This document shows, piece by piece, positions 23,255 through 35,517 of a stretch of 64,000 bases of DNA. The DNA is from Reticulascus tulasneorum (taxonomy: Eukaryota > Ascomycota > Sordariomycetes > Glomerellales > Reticulascaceae), in assembly GCA_001557505.1 (NCBI GenBank), contig LSAX01000006.1, positions 3,570,721 through 3,634,720 of the forward strand, written 5' to 3'. The notes beneath the pieces were generated by a model. That model was not told the DNA's origin, made no database searches, and worked only from the letters and a program-made list of their open reading frames with translations. A program made the translations under genes and the position numbers. Each line of letters starts with the position of its first letter. The stretch's first letter is position 1.

Positions 23255-25416
23255 AAAATTTCGGTAGATCTCATCATATATTGGCGGAAAAATATACACC
23301 ACGGCCACATTTTCCTTCATTAGCAGTTCGTGTCCGTTTTGAGGATATAACTTGTAGTAGACATAAAATAGATTCTTGTACATACTTCACAACACTTCCT
23401 ACCAGCTTTGAAATAAAAGAACAAATTTAAAAAGTTTAGGGGCCAATCATTTAAGTAGGACATAAAGGCGTGTAACAGAGTGCTGGCAATGGGTAGCTGC
23501 CAAGAATCCCTGTTGGTTTTAGATGAACGGTGAAGTCATGGTATCTTCACAGCGACCATAATCGTCTTCGTTGAAAGAGTACCCAATCAATATCAGTTTC
23601 CAAGCTAGCGTGCATTGAGTCGTTACGCGGCGCGCCGCCTTTTGCGGAACAGAGTTGCCTAGCCTCACCCAGAAACAAGCTGGGCTTCCATTTGAGCCTT
23701 CCCCAAGGACTTCCGAGACATGTCGCAGTCGTGCTCGTGCTATAGGACATTCATAACCCTTATTGCCTCCCTTCAGATCAGTCAGTACGGTCAAGACGAC
23801 TAGCACCGGAGGCATCATGAGGAGCCTTTGTGAGTACCTTCGAGCGCTGGCATCAAGAATCCAGTAGAAGCTAAATTGCCTTTCCTCCAGGGACAGTGAC
23901 AAATGCGACGTTGGTCAATTTCCCTAGTTGCGTAAATAGACCAAATTCTGACGGATGAGGCTAGTACATGTATTAAGCGCAGAATCACTACATACTTGTC
24001 CTTATTGGCGTTATACCTTACAAGACAGGAGACGAGTAGCGATATTGGCCGGGCTGAGAGCAATGTGCTAATCACAACTCTCGTTCCAAGAATAGCAAGC
24101 CTGGCGGCGGTAATTGACTGCTGTGTACGAGCTTCCCCAGCCCATTGATCAGGCTCATTTCTAAGCCCAATGACTTTCCGGAAGTATGGAGAGTAGAGCC
24201 AAAAGGACCGGAGCTGCCTTGCCCGAAGATAGCCTATGCAGCAGAGAATGTGACCCGTTAATCACGGGCATATTAACCTCTACGTCTCTCTTGGGGCCAG
24301 AACAGCCTCGTTGCCGTTCGCTTGTAGCCATAGAGAACTTGGAAGCATCGGATACTCAACGCATCATCGCAGAAGTGATTATGGCGAATGAAGGACCTTC
24401 AGTATATACTTTCAATTGTCGTCCTCGCTACAGGCGGGTCAGGTCTTGTGGCGTTGCGTCTCATACTGCAAATGGTATCAGAGGGGGAGCGTCTCGTCGC
24501 AACTCATGTCGGAACGAAGATCGGTCCTAAGCCCACAGTCGCATGGGGCGGTATAATTAATGCTGTCATCACGACGACGATGAAACCAGGAAGAGATGGT
24601 GAGGATGCTCGGACTGTATTCATACCAACCTATTAATTACGAAAAGTATTATCACTACTTTCGGTCAAAGCTCAGTCCCTACTCTTTGGAACACTGTCAG
24701 CCTCCGACTTGTGCCAAGTCGGCAATACATAGTTCGCTGTAGTCCACAATCTGAATGAATGATACTCGTGCTCTTCGGATATTTCTCTAGGACCAAGATA
24801 TCTACTGCTGCGCTAGAGAATGCCGTTTTGCACGTGTGGCACAGTTCACCTTTTCAATACGTACTCGGGACTTGTGCAGGTACCTTAGTTGTAAGCCGTG
24901 TAAACATGATGGAGTATGTTATGCCAGTACCGGAAGCAGCATAAACTGCTGGAGAATTCATCTCAATGACAAACTTGGAACCAGCACAACTAGCAGAAAG
25001 AACAACGAAATGTAATCCAGCCTTGTTAGAGAGTGAAGGCCGAGAGTATATATGAATCATTTATACATTGTTGTCGCAGGAGTGATGCGTGAACGGTGGA
25101 ATAGAAAGGAGGGAAGCTGCGGTACTCGTGCCGCGGCCCATCCAATGAATGGGCGTGACACGAGTAGCGGGTAACATGAGAGTGACCATGGTCAAGCTAG
25201 AGTAAGCATAAGTCTGATGTAGTGCTTACGCAACGGAGTAAGAAACACGTGCAAGTATGATATGGTAACTGTAGCCCCCACTTGAACTGCCGTCGTATTC
25301 TGTCATTCCTTGGAGAGCATGACATATGTAGGGATGTTAGGCAATAATACAGCTACTACAATTGATATCACTGTTGCGACCATAACAATCCGCCCAATTC
25401 TTATAATATTTCAATC
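23255..25416. other. Intergenic, about 2.2 kb
   Basis: No firm gene. A minus-strand frame, 23818-23519, starting MMPPVLVVLTVL, could encode a 99-aa small secreted protein, but it has no recognised motif and poor start context. ORFs at 24186-24636 look like unrelated fragments. Confidence 0.45.
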
Positions 25417-25912
25417 ATGCAGTTCTCTACCTCGCTAATCGCCTTTGCGGCGTGCCACCTCTCGCTAGCTGTTCCTATAGAAGCTGACACCAATAGCGAA
25501 TCTTTAGATTCCGAAGCATCTGCTTATACGTGGCAGACCGCGACTAGTTCTAATGGAAACAATCTTGAGATTGGAACACTCAACATCGAGTTTTCAAACG
25601 TGGGGCAGCGGGCCGATAGTGTTACAAACCACTTTCAACTTGCTGTTAGTTGGAAGGTTGAGCCCTTCAAGTGGAAGGCAACGAATGAGAAAGTCAAAAA
25701 GTTTCGCCCCTATTTCTCAGTACTCACTCTATATGGATATCCTAAAAAGCATTCTTGGGTACTCCCTCCGCTTCACCAATACCGAACACTACGATTATCG
25801 CTTTTATAACCAAACGGGGGATTCCTATGGTGTCGACACCTTCATCAATAGCAATCACATTGTTTGCTATAAATCGGAGGCACCAAACATCGTAACGATT
25901 ACTGGAAGATAG
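25417..25912 (+). CDS. Small secreted protein of unknown function
   Basis: Starts MQFSTSLIAFAACHLSLAVP, a clear signal peptide. Read straight, the frame stops at 25809. A 49-nt intron at 25645-25693 (GTTAGT..AAAG, phase 0) joins it to a second frame, giving 148 aa ending in FTNTEHYDYRFYNQTGD and VTITGR. I prefer the spliced form because the downstream frame is open to 25912 and looks protein-like. The acceptor lacks a strong pyrimidine tract, so a frameshifted pseudogene is the alternative. The mature protein has only one cysteine. It could be an effector-type or cell-surface protein; no family is recognised. Confidence 0.5.
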
Positions 25913-26832
25913 ATGAGCCTGAGTGTAGCCATGTCATTAGGAGCTCTGGCATTTAATCATGCAAGGAACTATATAGTTTACGAAGTCCTGAGGAACAGAG
26001 CTATGTAGCATGCCGGATGGGTAAATGGACATGGAACAAGGGGTTCTACAGGTGCTGGTTAGGCACAACGATTGGCAAAGCATGCATGTTCTCTGCTGTC
26101 AGATAAACAAAGAATGATGGTCTTAGCGCATTAAATCGCTACTTATAGCCTACCTACTGTAGGAAATCAACCTTCTTTTACTCGCACCAAAACGATTAAT
26201 ATCAGTCATGTTTATATGTGATGGCTGTGACTAACTCCAAGGGCCGATTTAACAGGAGTAGGAGACCGAGCATACGTTCGTGTCCGATTACTTCTAGGTT
26301 TGCTGTATAAGGAGAGGATCTGGAAAGATAGCTTTCTCATCATGAGAATTATTATGTTCATCTGTTATATCATTCTCGCAAGGCTAATCATCATGGCCAA
26401 TTTGCACCAAGGTCATTAGGTCCGCTGAATGGATATGGCTTGACGTTAATGGACCTATCGCGATTTGCCTACTGGTTCCGGCAACACGGCTTATCACAAG
26501 TGTCCCTTGTTGGTCTGCAGCATGTGTATCGTCAAAGCACAAGAGGCTAAGGCTAAGGCAATGTTAGACTATAAGGACTAGGTTATGATTGGAAGGATTG
26601 CTAGATACCCTAGGCCAGACACGACAAACATACATTTATTGTATTTGGCGTCCGGCTCGGCCCAATTGAACATCGAGGGATGCAGACCGGAAGGCCGGGT
26701 TCCCAGGTCCATTAATATCCGTAATATGCTTATGTCGGGCTAACATACCATGGTGCAGTTAATAATGGGAGCCATCCATAAACCTGGAAATCCGTTGTCT
26801 CTGTCATGGGGTTGCAGTGGAGGAACAATCTC

Positions 26833-26953
26833 ATTGGGCGGTGTGCATGTGTTAGCTGTGCTCCTCAAGCTCCCCCTCATGGTGTCGCATCGGTGGCTCA
26901 ATTTATTGGGAGGTCTGCACATGTGATTCGTGCTCCTCGTGGCCCCCCCTCAT
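26833..26953. repeat. Degenerate tandem duplication, period about 72 nt
   Basis: The block ATTGGGCGGTGTGCATGTG...CCCCCTCAT (26833-26880) recurs as ATTGGGAGGTCTGCACATG...CCCCCTCAT (26905-26953), with scattered substitutions. Both copies share GTGCTCCTC. Confidence 0.7.
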
Positions 26954-27305
26954 TCCGGTTCCAGCTCGTTAGCCGACGGGAAGCCCTACATAAATAGTTC
27001 CGGCTGTCTTTCCGCGTGCGTTTGGCCTGTAGCTAATGCACGTCTCGGCTCAATCTGGTATGCCAGCCTCGACAACATGGACGCAGCTTCTTTTTACATC
27101 CGTGAGATGCCTGCCCGGAATACTGACGCGCATGCAACGTGCCATTTCCTGTGCAGAAGTTTGTGCTACTGATAAAATTGGAAGGCCCGGGCTTCTTGCG
27201 GTCTTTGTTGGGTCTACTATGCATGACACATGATGCTGTTGCATTGCGCTATTCTGGACTTGATGCACACGGATGCCTTGCCTACTGCTAGAAGACCACC
27301 TCTAT

Positions 27306-27314
27306 TATATAAAA
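27306..27314 (+). promoter_or_regulatory. TATA box of the tyrosinase gene
   Basis: TATATAAAA sits 80 nt before the ATG at 27394, a normal spacing for a fungal TATA promoter. Confidence 0.6.
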
Positions 27315-27393
27315 CGCTCGATTCTCCGGTTCTGTGAAACTGATTTTGGTGTTCCTATTGTCTACACGACACGCAGCAATCTGACTCGATACA

Positions 27394-28845
27394 ATGGTGT
27401 CCCTCGCGTTGTTAAAAGGCCTGGCCTTGGCCATCTTCTTGCTTCTCACCCCAGCCTTTGCCATAGAGTTTTCCAAATCCGCCATTGATTCAGGTGAAGC
27501 TCTAACAGAGTTAGCCAAACAAGCCCTGAAGAACTCAAACGCACTCAATAAACGTGGTCTCGGTGGTAGCTGTACACCCAGTAAGATTAGGATCCGCAAA
27601 GAATGGTAAGTTGAGCTTGATATGAAGATATCCTCAAATGACGTCTAGAAACGTTATTTACAGACCGACAGGCGAACTCTCTCCAAACAGGAGCGAAAGA
27701 ACTTCATCGCTGCCGTGCAATGCCTTCAGGCTCAGCCGACGGTGTTTGGTGGTAGTGTTCCTGGGTCAATATCACTGTTCGACGATTTTGTCGCAGTTCA
27801 TCTATTCCAAACTCCGAACATCCATTTCACAGTATGTTTCAAATGCTCTTATACATACCATGTTTGAGCTACTATAAATCTGACATTCTTACAGGCCACG
27901 TTTCTCACATGGCATCGGTACTATATTTGGACATACGAGCAGAAGCTACGAACGGTCTGCGGCTACCAAGGTTCGTTTTAAGCATGCCATTTGATCTGCA
28001 TCTGGGCCCTATTTATGGATGTTAACAACAAGTAGGGGCCCTACCATACTGGGAATGGGGTCTTGATGTGAATAATCCCGCAGTTTCGCCCCTCTTTGAC
28101 GGGTCTTCAACCTCCCTCGGCAGCGATGGGGCCTACGTCTCACACCCGGGATATATTCTTGCCCAGCCCTTTGACACAACCCTCATTCCACTTCCCCCAG
28201 GTACTGGCGGAGGCTGCGTTCACTCAGGGCCGTTCTCAAATATGACTGTGCATCTTGGGCCTGTAGCACTTCCCTTGTGGGGCGCAAATGGGTTCTCTGG
28301 TGTGGCAGACCCGCTCGCTGATAACCCAAGATGTCTGAAACGTGACCTGAATGGATATGTGACGAAGAGATGGTCTTCCTTTTACAACACGACCAGCCTG
28401 ATCCTTCAGTATAACACCGTCGAGCTCTTTCAGGCCCATATGCAAGGTGACACGCGATATGTGCTGGGCGAAATGGGCGTTCACGGCGGAGGACACTACA
28501 CCCTGGGTGGGGACCCAGGCGGTGATCCATTCATTTCGCCAGGTGATCCCGCCTTTTATCTACATCATGCTCAGATTGATAGGGTATACTGGATTTGGCA
28601 ATTGCTGGACTTCCAAAACCGTCAGGTATGTCATTTACATCCCTAGGCTTATTATTTCCACCCAATGTGAGGTATGCTAACTTTATTAGAATGTTTGGGG
28701 AACTTCAACCCTGCAAGATGTCCCTCCTAGCCCAAACATTACAGTCAACGACTCAATTGACTTATCGCCGTTAGGCGGCCCAGTACAGATTAAGGATTTA
28801 ATGAACACCGTCGGGGGTGCTCCCCTCTGCTATGTATATCTTTGA
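27394..28845 (+). CDS. Secreted short-form tyrosinase (type 3 copper)
   Basis: Five exons: 27394-27605, 27672-27831, 27895-27970, 28036-28625 and 28690-28845; 397 aa. A signal peptide (LALAIFLLLTPAFA) is followed by WRTLSKQERKNFIAAVQCLQ. The CuA histidines fall in VAVHLFQTPNIHFTATFLTWHR (H-x7-H-x8-H), split by an intron. The CuB site has GVHGGGH and then DPAFYLHHAQIDRVYW. The enzyme oxidises mono- or diphenols to quinones. Length fits the secreted short class that lacks the C-terminal shielding domain. Melanin-like browning or phenol detoxification is likely. It stands alone without a dedicated partner gene. Confidence 0.92.
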
Positions 28846-29937
28846 GCAGTTTTAGAAGATGTTGCTCTCTTAAAGACTGGTATTGGGTGGATGGGTGATA
28901 ACGGGGTATGCTTAAGTTATTAGTACTTCAACGTGATTTCTAGTTTTACTTTCAACTGGCAATGCTACTCAGTCGGTCGCCTAATGATGCACGAACTGAT
29001 AATCCAGTGTCAAATGCTATAAACCGACTTTTAGACTTCGAGTCACTATTTATCTACTGGATCACTGCGCAGTAATTGAGATCGCCTGATATGATAGCTA
29101 TAATCCTCCAGTTCGTTCTCAACAAATATGTTTGTGCGGAGTGTTTTGAGTTGACGACTGAGTTGTGGAGTAGCCAATATGAGGATAGTCAGGCTGGGAT
29201 GCAGCCGAACTGGATAATGTTGTGAATAGCTGGCGCTATTTCCGGTACTACGAAATGGATTAAACGACCTTGAGATTGGCAACTTCAGCATACCGAATAG
29301 AACTACTGCATTCAACGGTCAGGGAGGATCGTTTCCCCCCAGATTCTGCCAACCCTATCCTCAGTAACAGGACATCTGGCACTGTGGTCTGTGCAGTTGT
29401 TCAAAATAATACATCAGGCTTACTGTCAAGACAACTGTGGCGATTGTACTCGAGACACAGTAACGTCTTCTATCGTACCTTGGTCTCGGAATTTAAATGC
29501 GGAAGCAGATTATAATTAGGCAGACAGATTGGGGCGTTAAATGACAAGCAGAGAGACTATTGTGATGGCTTTACTCCATCGTATGACAGGTTATGACTGA
29601 GTTGTTTAGGGTCAGGGGAACAATGTTCATGGATGGGCTGATGGCTATCATGGCATTCTAGCGAGGGTGTTATGACGTGACAGGCCAACTAGAATGTATT
29701 CTTTCGCTTATTGACATAGCAATGCAACAGCTGTTACCAGGCTTGTTCTGTCGATACCACAGTAGCTGGTGATAAATAAATGTATATAAGGCCGATCTTC
29801 CTAATCAACACTCTTCTGAAACATAATCATAGGCCTTGAATCCTGCCTCTAACCCTCACCCAGATGTGAAATTGCCAGGTCCGCAATGCTAGAGACTATT
29901 TAGCTGTGAGTGGCACTAGCCAATTCCTTCCTGGAAC
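28846..29937. other. Intergenic between convergent genes
   Basis: Between the 3' ends of the tyrosinase and peptidase genes. The ORF at 29046-29315 (minus) has no recognisable motif. Nothing supported. Confidence 0.55.
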
Positions 29938-31961
29938 TTAGCGAACCCTCCTTTGCGGCTTCGACGATTCTAACACAGGGCCGTCTATGAAAGGTATGTA
30001 TTGCTGCGGGCACGTAATGTTGGATGGTGGAATTGTGCCTTGAAGGTATGCCTGAACATGTCCAAAGTAACAGTTTGATGCCCCCTGGTTGACGACTGTA
30101 TGCTGCATTCGAGAGAAATAACCGACGAGTAAGCTTATATTCTTGATTGAGATGGCTGTGTGATTGAAATTCAATAACAACATACACCAACGGCTTCTTG
30201 CAATAGAAGTACTGATCCGGGAAATCGAGAGGACATCTCGCGTGCCCTGCGAAAAAGCAATCTTAATTAGCAACATACTAGATGGCGAGACAGTTTGGCC
30301 GAAACATACGATTTTAAGGGCGTTAGAGGGTCGATGGTATTACTCGCAAACAGGATCGGGAAAGATGTTGGCCTGTTTAGCCCACTTATTGGATCTGCAT
30401 AAGAAAAGAACTGGTTAGATTTTGTGTCCAATGCAAATGTTCATTTGAATTTTCTAAAGATGAAGAGAAGGGGCGAGAGAGAAATAAAGAGAAGGTTGTC
30501 TACCTTGAACGACCATGCTGTCAGGCAATTGTGGTTGGAATGATCTACACAAGATAGTTTCCACGAAGATGGGCCAGATATCACCGATGTACTTGCTCTT
30601 GGAGACCATGTCCTCGGCGTAACTCTTGTATTCTTCAATAGTAGTAAGCCTGTTTTTCCGATACGAATCGGCGCACCGGATAACATGACCGGCGTCGGAC
30701 GTGGTACGTGACTTGTCAAACATACCCACAAGCGCAAACACGTCTCCTCGCTCGACTAGGTGTAGGATGTCGGCCATGACTGGGAAGGACGCTAGTGGGG
30801 TATAGATGGTATTGATAAAAAGGGCTTTTAGGTCTGAATAGGTGACTAGCGTCGGCAGGTCTCGAATTTGGACTCCGCTCACCGGGACCGGGTGATTCTG
30901 AAGCTGATAGATGATCCCGTCCATTCTGGTCGTGATGTCAGCTGGCGTGGGCCCCCAGAAGGAACACGTTTCGGGACCTGCCGAATGGCAGAAGCTTGAG
31001 AATTTCTCCATGGTCTCGTCCATTTGATCGACGTTGTCCCTCCAGTCATTGTCGTAATATTGCTGTGCGTTCAAAACACCATCTAGTATCATTCTCCCCA
31101 CTCGGTCGGGAAACATGGAAGCGAAAGTGGTGCCGGTGACAGTGCCGTAACTGATGCCATAACACCACAATCGGGCGTCCGAGGGTGACTGACCGGCCAA
31201 CTCGGCCTCGGCTTCTATAAATGTGAGCAGATCATGGGCGACCGCCGGTGTAGTCACATAATATCCATGAGGTGACTCGTTCGCGACAGCATCGTTGCAC
31301 CACTCTCCATAGATAGAGCTTGAATAGTACTGTTCCGCCAGCGATGTTGATGAGGTGTTGGTTACACCTGTACTATGAAGTCGACCGAAGGCCGATCTTG
31401 CTTCTACGTTCCCTGAGAAACAGTCGAGGCTCGGTCCACTATTTTTCACACCGCGAGGATCAAAGGAGACGAAGTTGTACTGCTCTCCGAAGATTTGCCC
31501 TGCGATGGTCCGGTATGTGAGAAGGAGCTCGACACCAGAACCACCCGGACCACCTAGCGAAGTGTAAGCCTACTCACATGGGGTTTAAATAACTCTGTAT
31601 GAGTGATCTGGTCGGGATCTCACCGGCGATGAGTATAATACTTGGAGACTCAACGGTGGCGTTCTTGCCGGCCAGTTTTATGAAGGCGATTGACGTCGTG
31701 CCAAGACTTCTGTTTGAATAATTCAAAGGAACTTCCAGTTTAGAGCATGTAAAGTCATCGAAACATGGTGTCCACGTGAGGTTGGCTAATGGTTCAATCT
31801 AGATGACTAGTCAGAAAGCTGGAAAAGCCTCGCAGGATGTGGTTCGGCAAACGTTTACAACTCACATTGTCAAATCCATAGACCATACCAGGATCATGCC
31901 TACTTTCAGCTTTGCATCCCAAGCTTGTGAAAAGAACGAGCGCATTGACAAGTCGTTTCAT
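29938..31961 (-). CDS. Secreted S33 alpha/beta-hydrolase, tripeptidyl aminopeptidase type
   Basis: Six exons: 31961-31866, 31798-31624, 31553-30504, 30394-30310, 30246-30186 and 30102-29938; introns 67, 70, 109, 63 and 83 nt; 543 aa. The start MKRLVNALVLFTSLGCKA is a signal peptide; in-frame ATGs also lie at 31985 and 32000. The oxyanion region GGPGGSG (about 91-97) is assembled across an intron. The nucleophile is Ser225 in CYGISYG. The TAP-like C-terminal domain supplies the acid in ASNTIDPLTP (Asp462) and the base in VGHTVVNQG (His490), both recovered only by splicing. The enzyme should release short peptides from N termini outside the cell. Confidence 0.9.
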
Positions 31962-32170
31962 TGTTATCCCTAGAAGGTTTCTCATTGAGCTTTCAGTCAT
32001 GTTGTTTGCAAGAAAGTGGTGACATTCATTGTTGCAGCCGGCAGAATTGCGATGTCAGGGAACTACTTATACCAGTTGAATTTCCAACTATTCTGCGGCT
32101 TCAATTGCTCGGTTTCTCAAGGAGTTGCATCCTTCCAATTGATTCAATTCACAATATCCATTACGCATAC

Positions 32171-32214
32171 TCTCTTGGCGCTCCGCTTGTACGAACCAGG
32201 CCAATCAATATCTA
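32171..32214 (+). repeat. Direct repeat copy A with CCAAT box
   Basis: CTTGGCGCTCCGCTTGTACG followed by AACCAGGCCAATCAATATCTA. The copy at 32477-32519 differs at a few positions and is in the same orientation. Confidence 0.75.
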
Positions 32215-32476
32215 TGTTAACACCACCCGGTTTAAATATTAGCCTCCTCCTCACCTGAACTACCTTATATGACGGGGTAGGGTGGCAGTGCTCGTTTGGC
32301 AGACGGCTGACACGTACCAACGTAGGTAGTTGACAGAGCTTTATTTTAGACACTCGGCTCAGAGAGAGAGGCCAGGGACAGCTGTGAGTTTTGGCATCTT
32401 GCAGCTGGCTGGGACGTCGGAACCCTCGGTTGAGCACGGTGCAAGCTCCACTGAGCCACCGCACTGTTTCACTCTC

Positions 32477-32519
32477 CTTCTTGGCGCCCCGCTTGTACGA
32501 ACTAGCCAATCATTATCTA
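32477..32519 (+). repeat. Direct repeat copy B with CCAAT box
   Basis: CTTGGCGCCCCGCTTGTACG then AACTAGCCAATCATTATCTA, about 306 nt downstream of copy A. Confidence 0.75.
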
Positions 32520-32827
32520 CCTATCAGGTTACGCACTAGTCTCTATCAGGATATATCTCAATTCGGCCTTTTCTCCAGGCTTCCTCTTTTGTACCGTCAG
32601 TGTTTTCTCATTAAAGTATGCTTCGCAAACAATGTGGGAGATAAATTCCCCACTGGTATACGAACAGACGAATCGACGAACAGACGACCCTCTTGAAATT
32701 CGATTAGTACCTGGTATAATTGCGGATCGCATATGCAATTGGCGGCTTATGGGTTGTAACGGCCCTGCGATTGCCATCTGCTTGACACGGCGTCTACTGC
32801 AAATCTTGGCCAGATAACATCAACGTG

Positions 32828-34634
32828 ATGGTCGAGATTAAGGACAAGAGCTTCAAGATGGCCAATCACGCTTGGAGAAGAAAGCCTCGCAAGTTCGCTC
32901 CAAAGTCAAGATTAGGCTGTAAGACTTGCAAGTGAGTCTTGGCTTCGTGCATTGCTACATTGGGGTCAATTGTGTTCAAAGACTCAAAGACTGACACTCA
33001 ACCCCGGTGCACCTCTCAGGATAAGACGAGTAAAATGCGATCTGTCTCGGCCTTCATGCTTGAAATGCCAGTCCACAGGTCGCATCTGTGACGGCTATCA
33101 TGAAACGCCATTCGCTTTGAAAACCGGGATTGAATCAAGCCATTGTCACAACGAGGGGACCAACGGAGCAGAGAACTTGGACAATTACCAGCCTTGCGTC
33201 ACAATCAGTGCGCATCAGCCAAAACAATGGCATGGCCACAATTTACAGAATCTCGGACCCTTTATGATCTTACCAGTGACGGGGCCAGTCCAGACAGAGG
33301 CAATGCGGTTTTTCGAGTATATTTCGATTGCACATTTGAATGAATACCGCCCCTGCAAATCCTGGCGGAAGACTCTCATGTTCTTCTCCCAAACAGTGCC
33401 ATCAGTGCGGTATGCCGCCATTGCGCTGGCGTTGATCCACCGGAACCAACTAGATCGCGATTCAAGCAACCATGTGCACCAACTGCAATCCTTAACAGAC
33501 GGAGTACCGGATAAGGCCCCCTTGCTTCATTATAATCGGGCCATCCAACTTCTTCTGAACCAGGAAATTGGTGACAGCACCGAAATAACAGCCATCACCC
33601 TTTTGGTCTGCTATCTTTTCACCTGCTTTGATCATCTGGCGGGCAACTACGTACTAGCAATGCAGCACCTACGCGGAGGTGTGGAGTTGTCACGTAATAT
33701 CGACAAGGATACAACGAACAGCAACAATACATATGACGATGCCAAACCCTCAGGGGTTCGCGCGCTTATTTGCCAGGTCACAAGACAGATCCGCCGTCTC
33801 GACATGCAGGCCGTGACGTTTCTGGTAGACTGGACCCCTGCCGATATCCAAGAGACACTTGTATCCCCGCTTCAACTCTCCGACAGTACCTTCCGGTCCC
33901 TCGACCAAGCCGCCGACCACCTCCAGGTTCTCGTCGCTCGTGTAATGAGATTACGCAACCTGCAGCAGAAAATGTCCCTGATGGGTAAGATACCGCCGTC
34001 ACCCTCGACACTTAAGGATATCATTCTCAGGCAGTTGGAAACGTGGTCAAGTCTCTTCGAAAATATGCTGCAACAAGGCAGCTTCTATGATACAGGTTCT
34101 GAAACTTGCCCGCTCATATCACTGCTACGCCTGCAACATACTATCGCATGGACTTTCCTCAGTAGTTACGGACCTGGCAGAGAAATGGAATATGACAACT
34201 TCCTGCCTCAGTTTCGGCAATGCGTGGCCTTGGCGGGCGACGTAGCGGCGGCGCATGAGCGGTATTCCGGATCGTCAAAGCTGACTTTTACGCCGGAGAT
34301 CGGAATTATTCCCGTGCTTTATATCATCGGGGTTAAATGTCGGCATCCCGTGGTCCGACGCGAGGTCTTGAGTATCTTGCGACGGCAACCGATACGGGAG
34401 GCGGTTTGGGATAGCATGTCTACTGCGAAGGTGGTTGAGCGGGTGATCGAGATTGAAGAGATTGGGTCTGAAGAAGGGGAATTGGCACAGAGCATGGAAC
34501 AAATTTCTGTGTGGCAGAGGATCGAGGCGTTGTCTTGGGTACATGTCATCAGTGGACAGTCTGCGGCCCGGCTGGATATCACGTATACCTTCTGCGCGCG
34601 GGATGGAATGCATAACGAGTCTCTCATTATATAA
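32828..34634 (+). CDS. Zn(II)2Cys6 transcription factor
   Basis: Exons 32828-32931 and 33020-34634 (88-nt intron, GTGAGT..TCAG); 572 aa. The intron falls inside the DNA-binding domain, as is common. Splicing gives CKTCKIRRVKC then CLKC and C, that is Cys31, 34, 41, 48, 51 and 58 (CX2CX6CX6CX2CX6C). Basic residues precede it (WRRKPRKFAPKSR). The rest is helical and matches the fungal transcription factor middle region (IALALIHRNQLDRD, ITLLVCYLFTCFDHLAGN, AMQHLRGGVELS). The cluster should bind CGG triplets in the nucleus. It is the first gene of the 32.8-45.7 kb group and a candidate local regulator. Confidence 0.92.
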
Positions 34635-35517
34635 CAACTAGTTAAGCAAGAGACCTCCTCCCGGAAATTCAATCTATAGTACACAGGTGCTATTAGAGCA
34701 ACTTGAATTGACTATCTTCTTACTCTTAATATATGTCTACTTATGTAAATAAACTCATCCTCGTAGGCGCCGAGGATATGCTTGACCTTTATGGCAAATG
34801 CAAAAGTACTAATTAGGTCCTTGCGCAGTTTGCGACGAGTCTCAGGAAAATCCTGCGTTACAAGAACATCGCACCACTTTGCACACAACATACAAACGTT
34901 GGTATACTCTCATCTATTCAGCCGTGTTCGTGTCAATATTCGTGGTAGGGTGGCAAGTTTAGACGCCGCTGTGCTACAAACTCGCAGGTACATCAACCTC
35001 GCTCCAACATAGGAATGCGATTACCTCCCATAACCGGATCCTTGATGTCGAAACAGACACCAACCACCCCCAAGAGTAGAAGCCGACCCATAATTCTGAT
35101 CGTGTTTTGATTTAAGCAACCTCGAATTCAGGTGTCTTGGTACCGTACATTCAGTTATCGTGAAAGGAGAAGGTGCCCTCTTAGTTCCCGAGATTCTAGA
35201 AGGCCCTTGGGGTAGATCTGGTTACCATCTTAATCTCGGCTCAACGCGTCAGCCGGGGGTGGAACAATATGTCGGCAGATTGTCATGCCTGATGAGAAAA
35301 AGCGGTATTTTCAGGCGTTGTGGGAAAGCCGGGACTCTATACAAGAATGCAAAGTGTGTTGAATTTGAAAAGGTAGCGGGATGTCGATCTGTTACTATAT
35401 TTCCTCCGGAATACGCATTCGATCGTGGAAACTATGAGCAACTTATGGTATATTCTGCCAATAATTCCTGAATGGGATCCACGATAAGCTGGAATATATT
35501 TGTTGCCTTTGGTGATT
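34635..35517. other. Intergenic between convergent genes
   Basis: Between two convergent regulator genes. The 103-codon plus ORF at 35160-35471 begins with GTG and has no motif; not called. Confidence 0.55.

Larger units (their letters stand above)
25913..27393. other. Intergenic, about 1.5 kb
   Basis: AT-richer sequence without a supported gene. It contains an imperfect 72-nt-period tandem duplication (26833-26953) and the tyrosinase promoter with a TATA box at 27306. Confidence 0.5.
31962..32827. other. Intergenic, divergent promoter with duplicated module
   Basis: Shared 5' region of the peptidase (minus) and the Zn2Cys6 gene (plus). It carries two copies of a 43-nt block, each containing CCAATCA. 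The 121-codon minus ORF spanning them is repeat-derived and not called. Confidence 0.55.

Noticed and set aside
23519..23902. 127-codon minus ORF as a gene
   Set aside because: It begins with TTG; the shorter ATG form has only a weak signal-like start and no motif.
32144..32509. 121-codon minus ORF with internal repeats
   Set aside because: Its repeats come from the duplicated 43-nt promoter module, not from a protein family.
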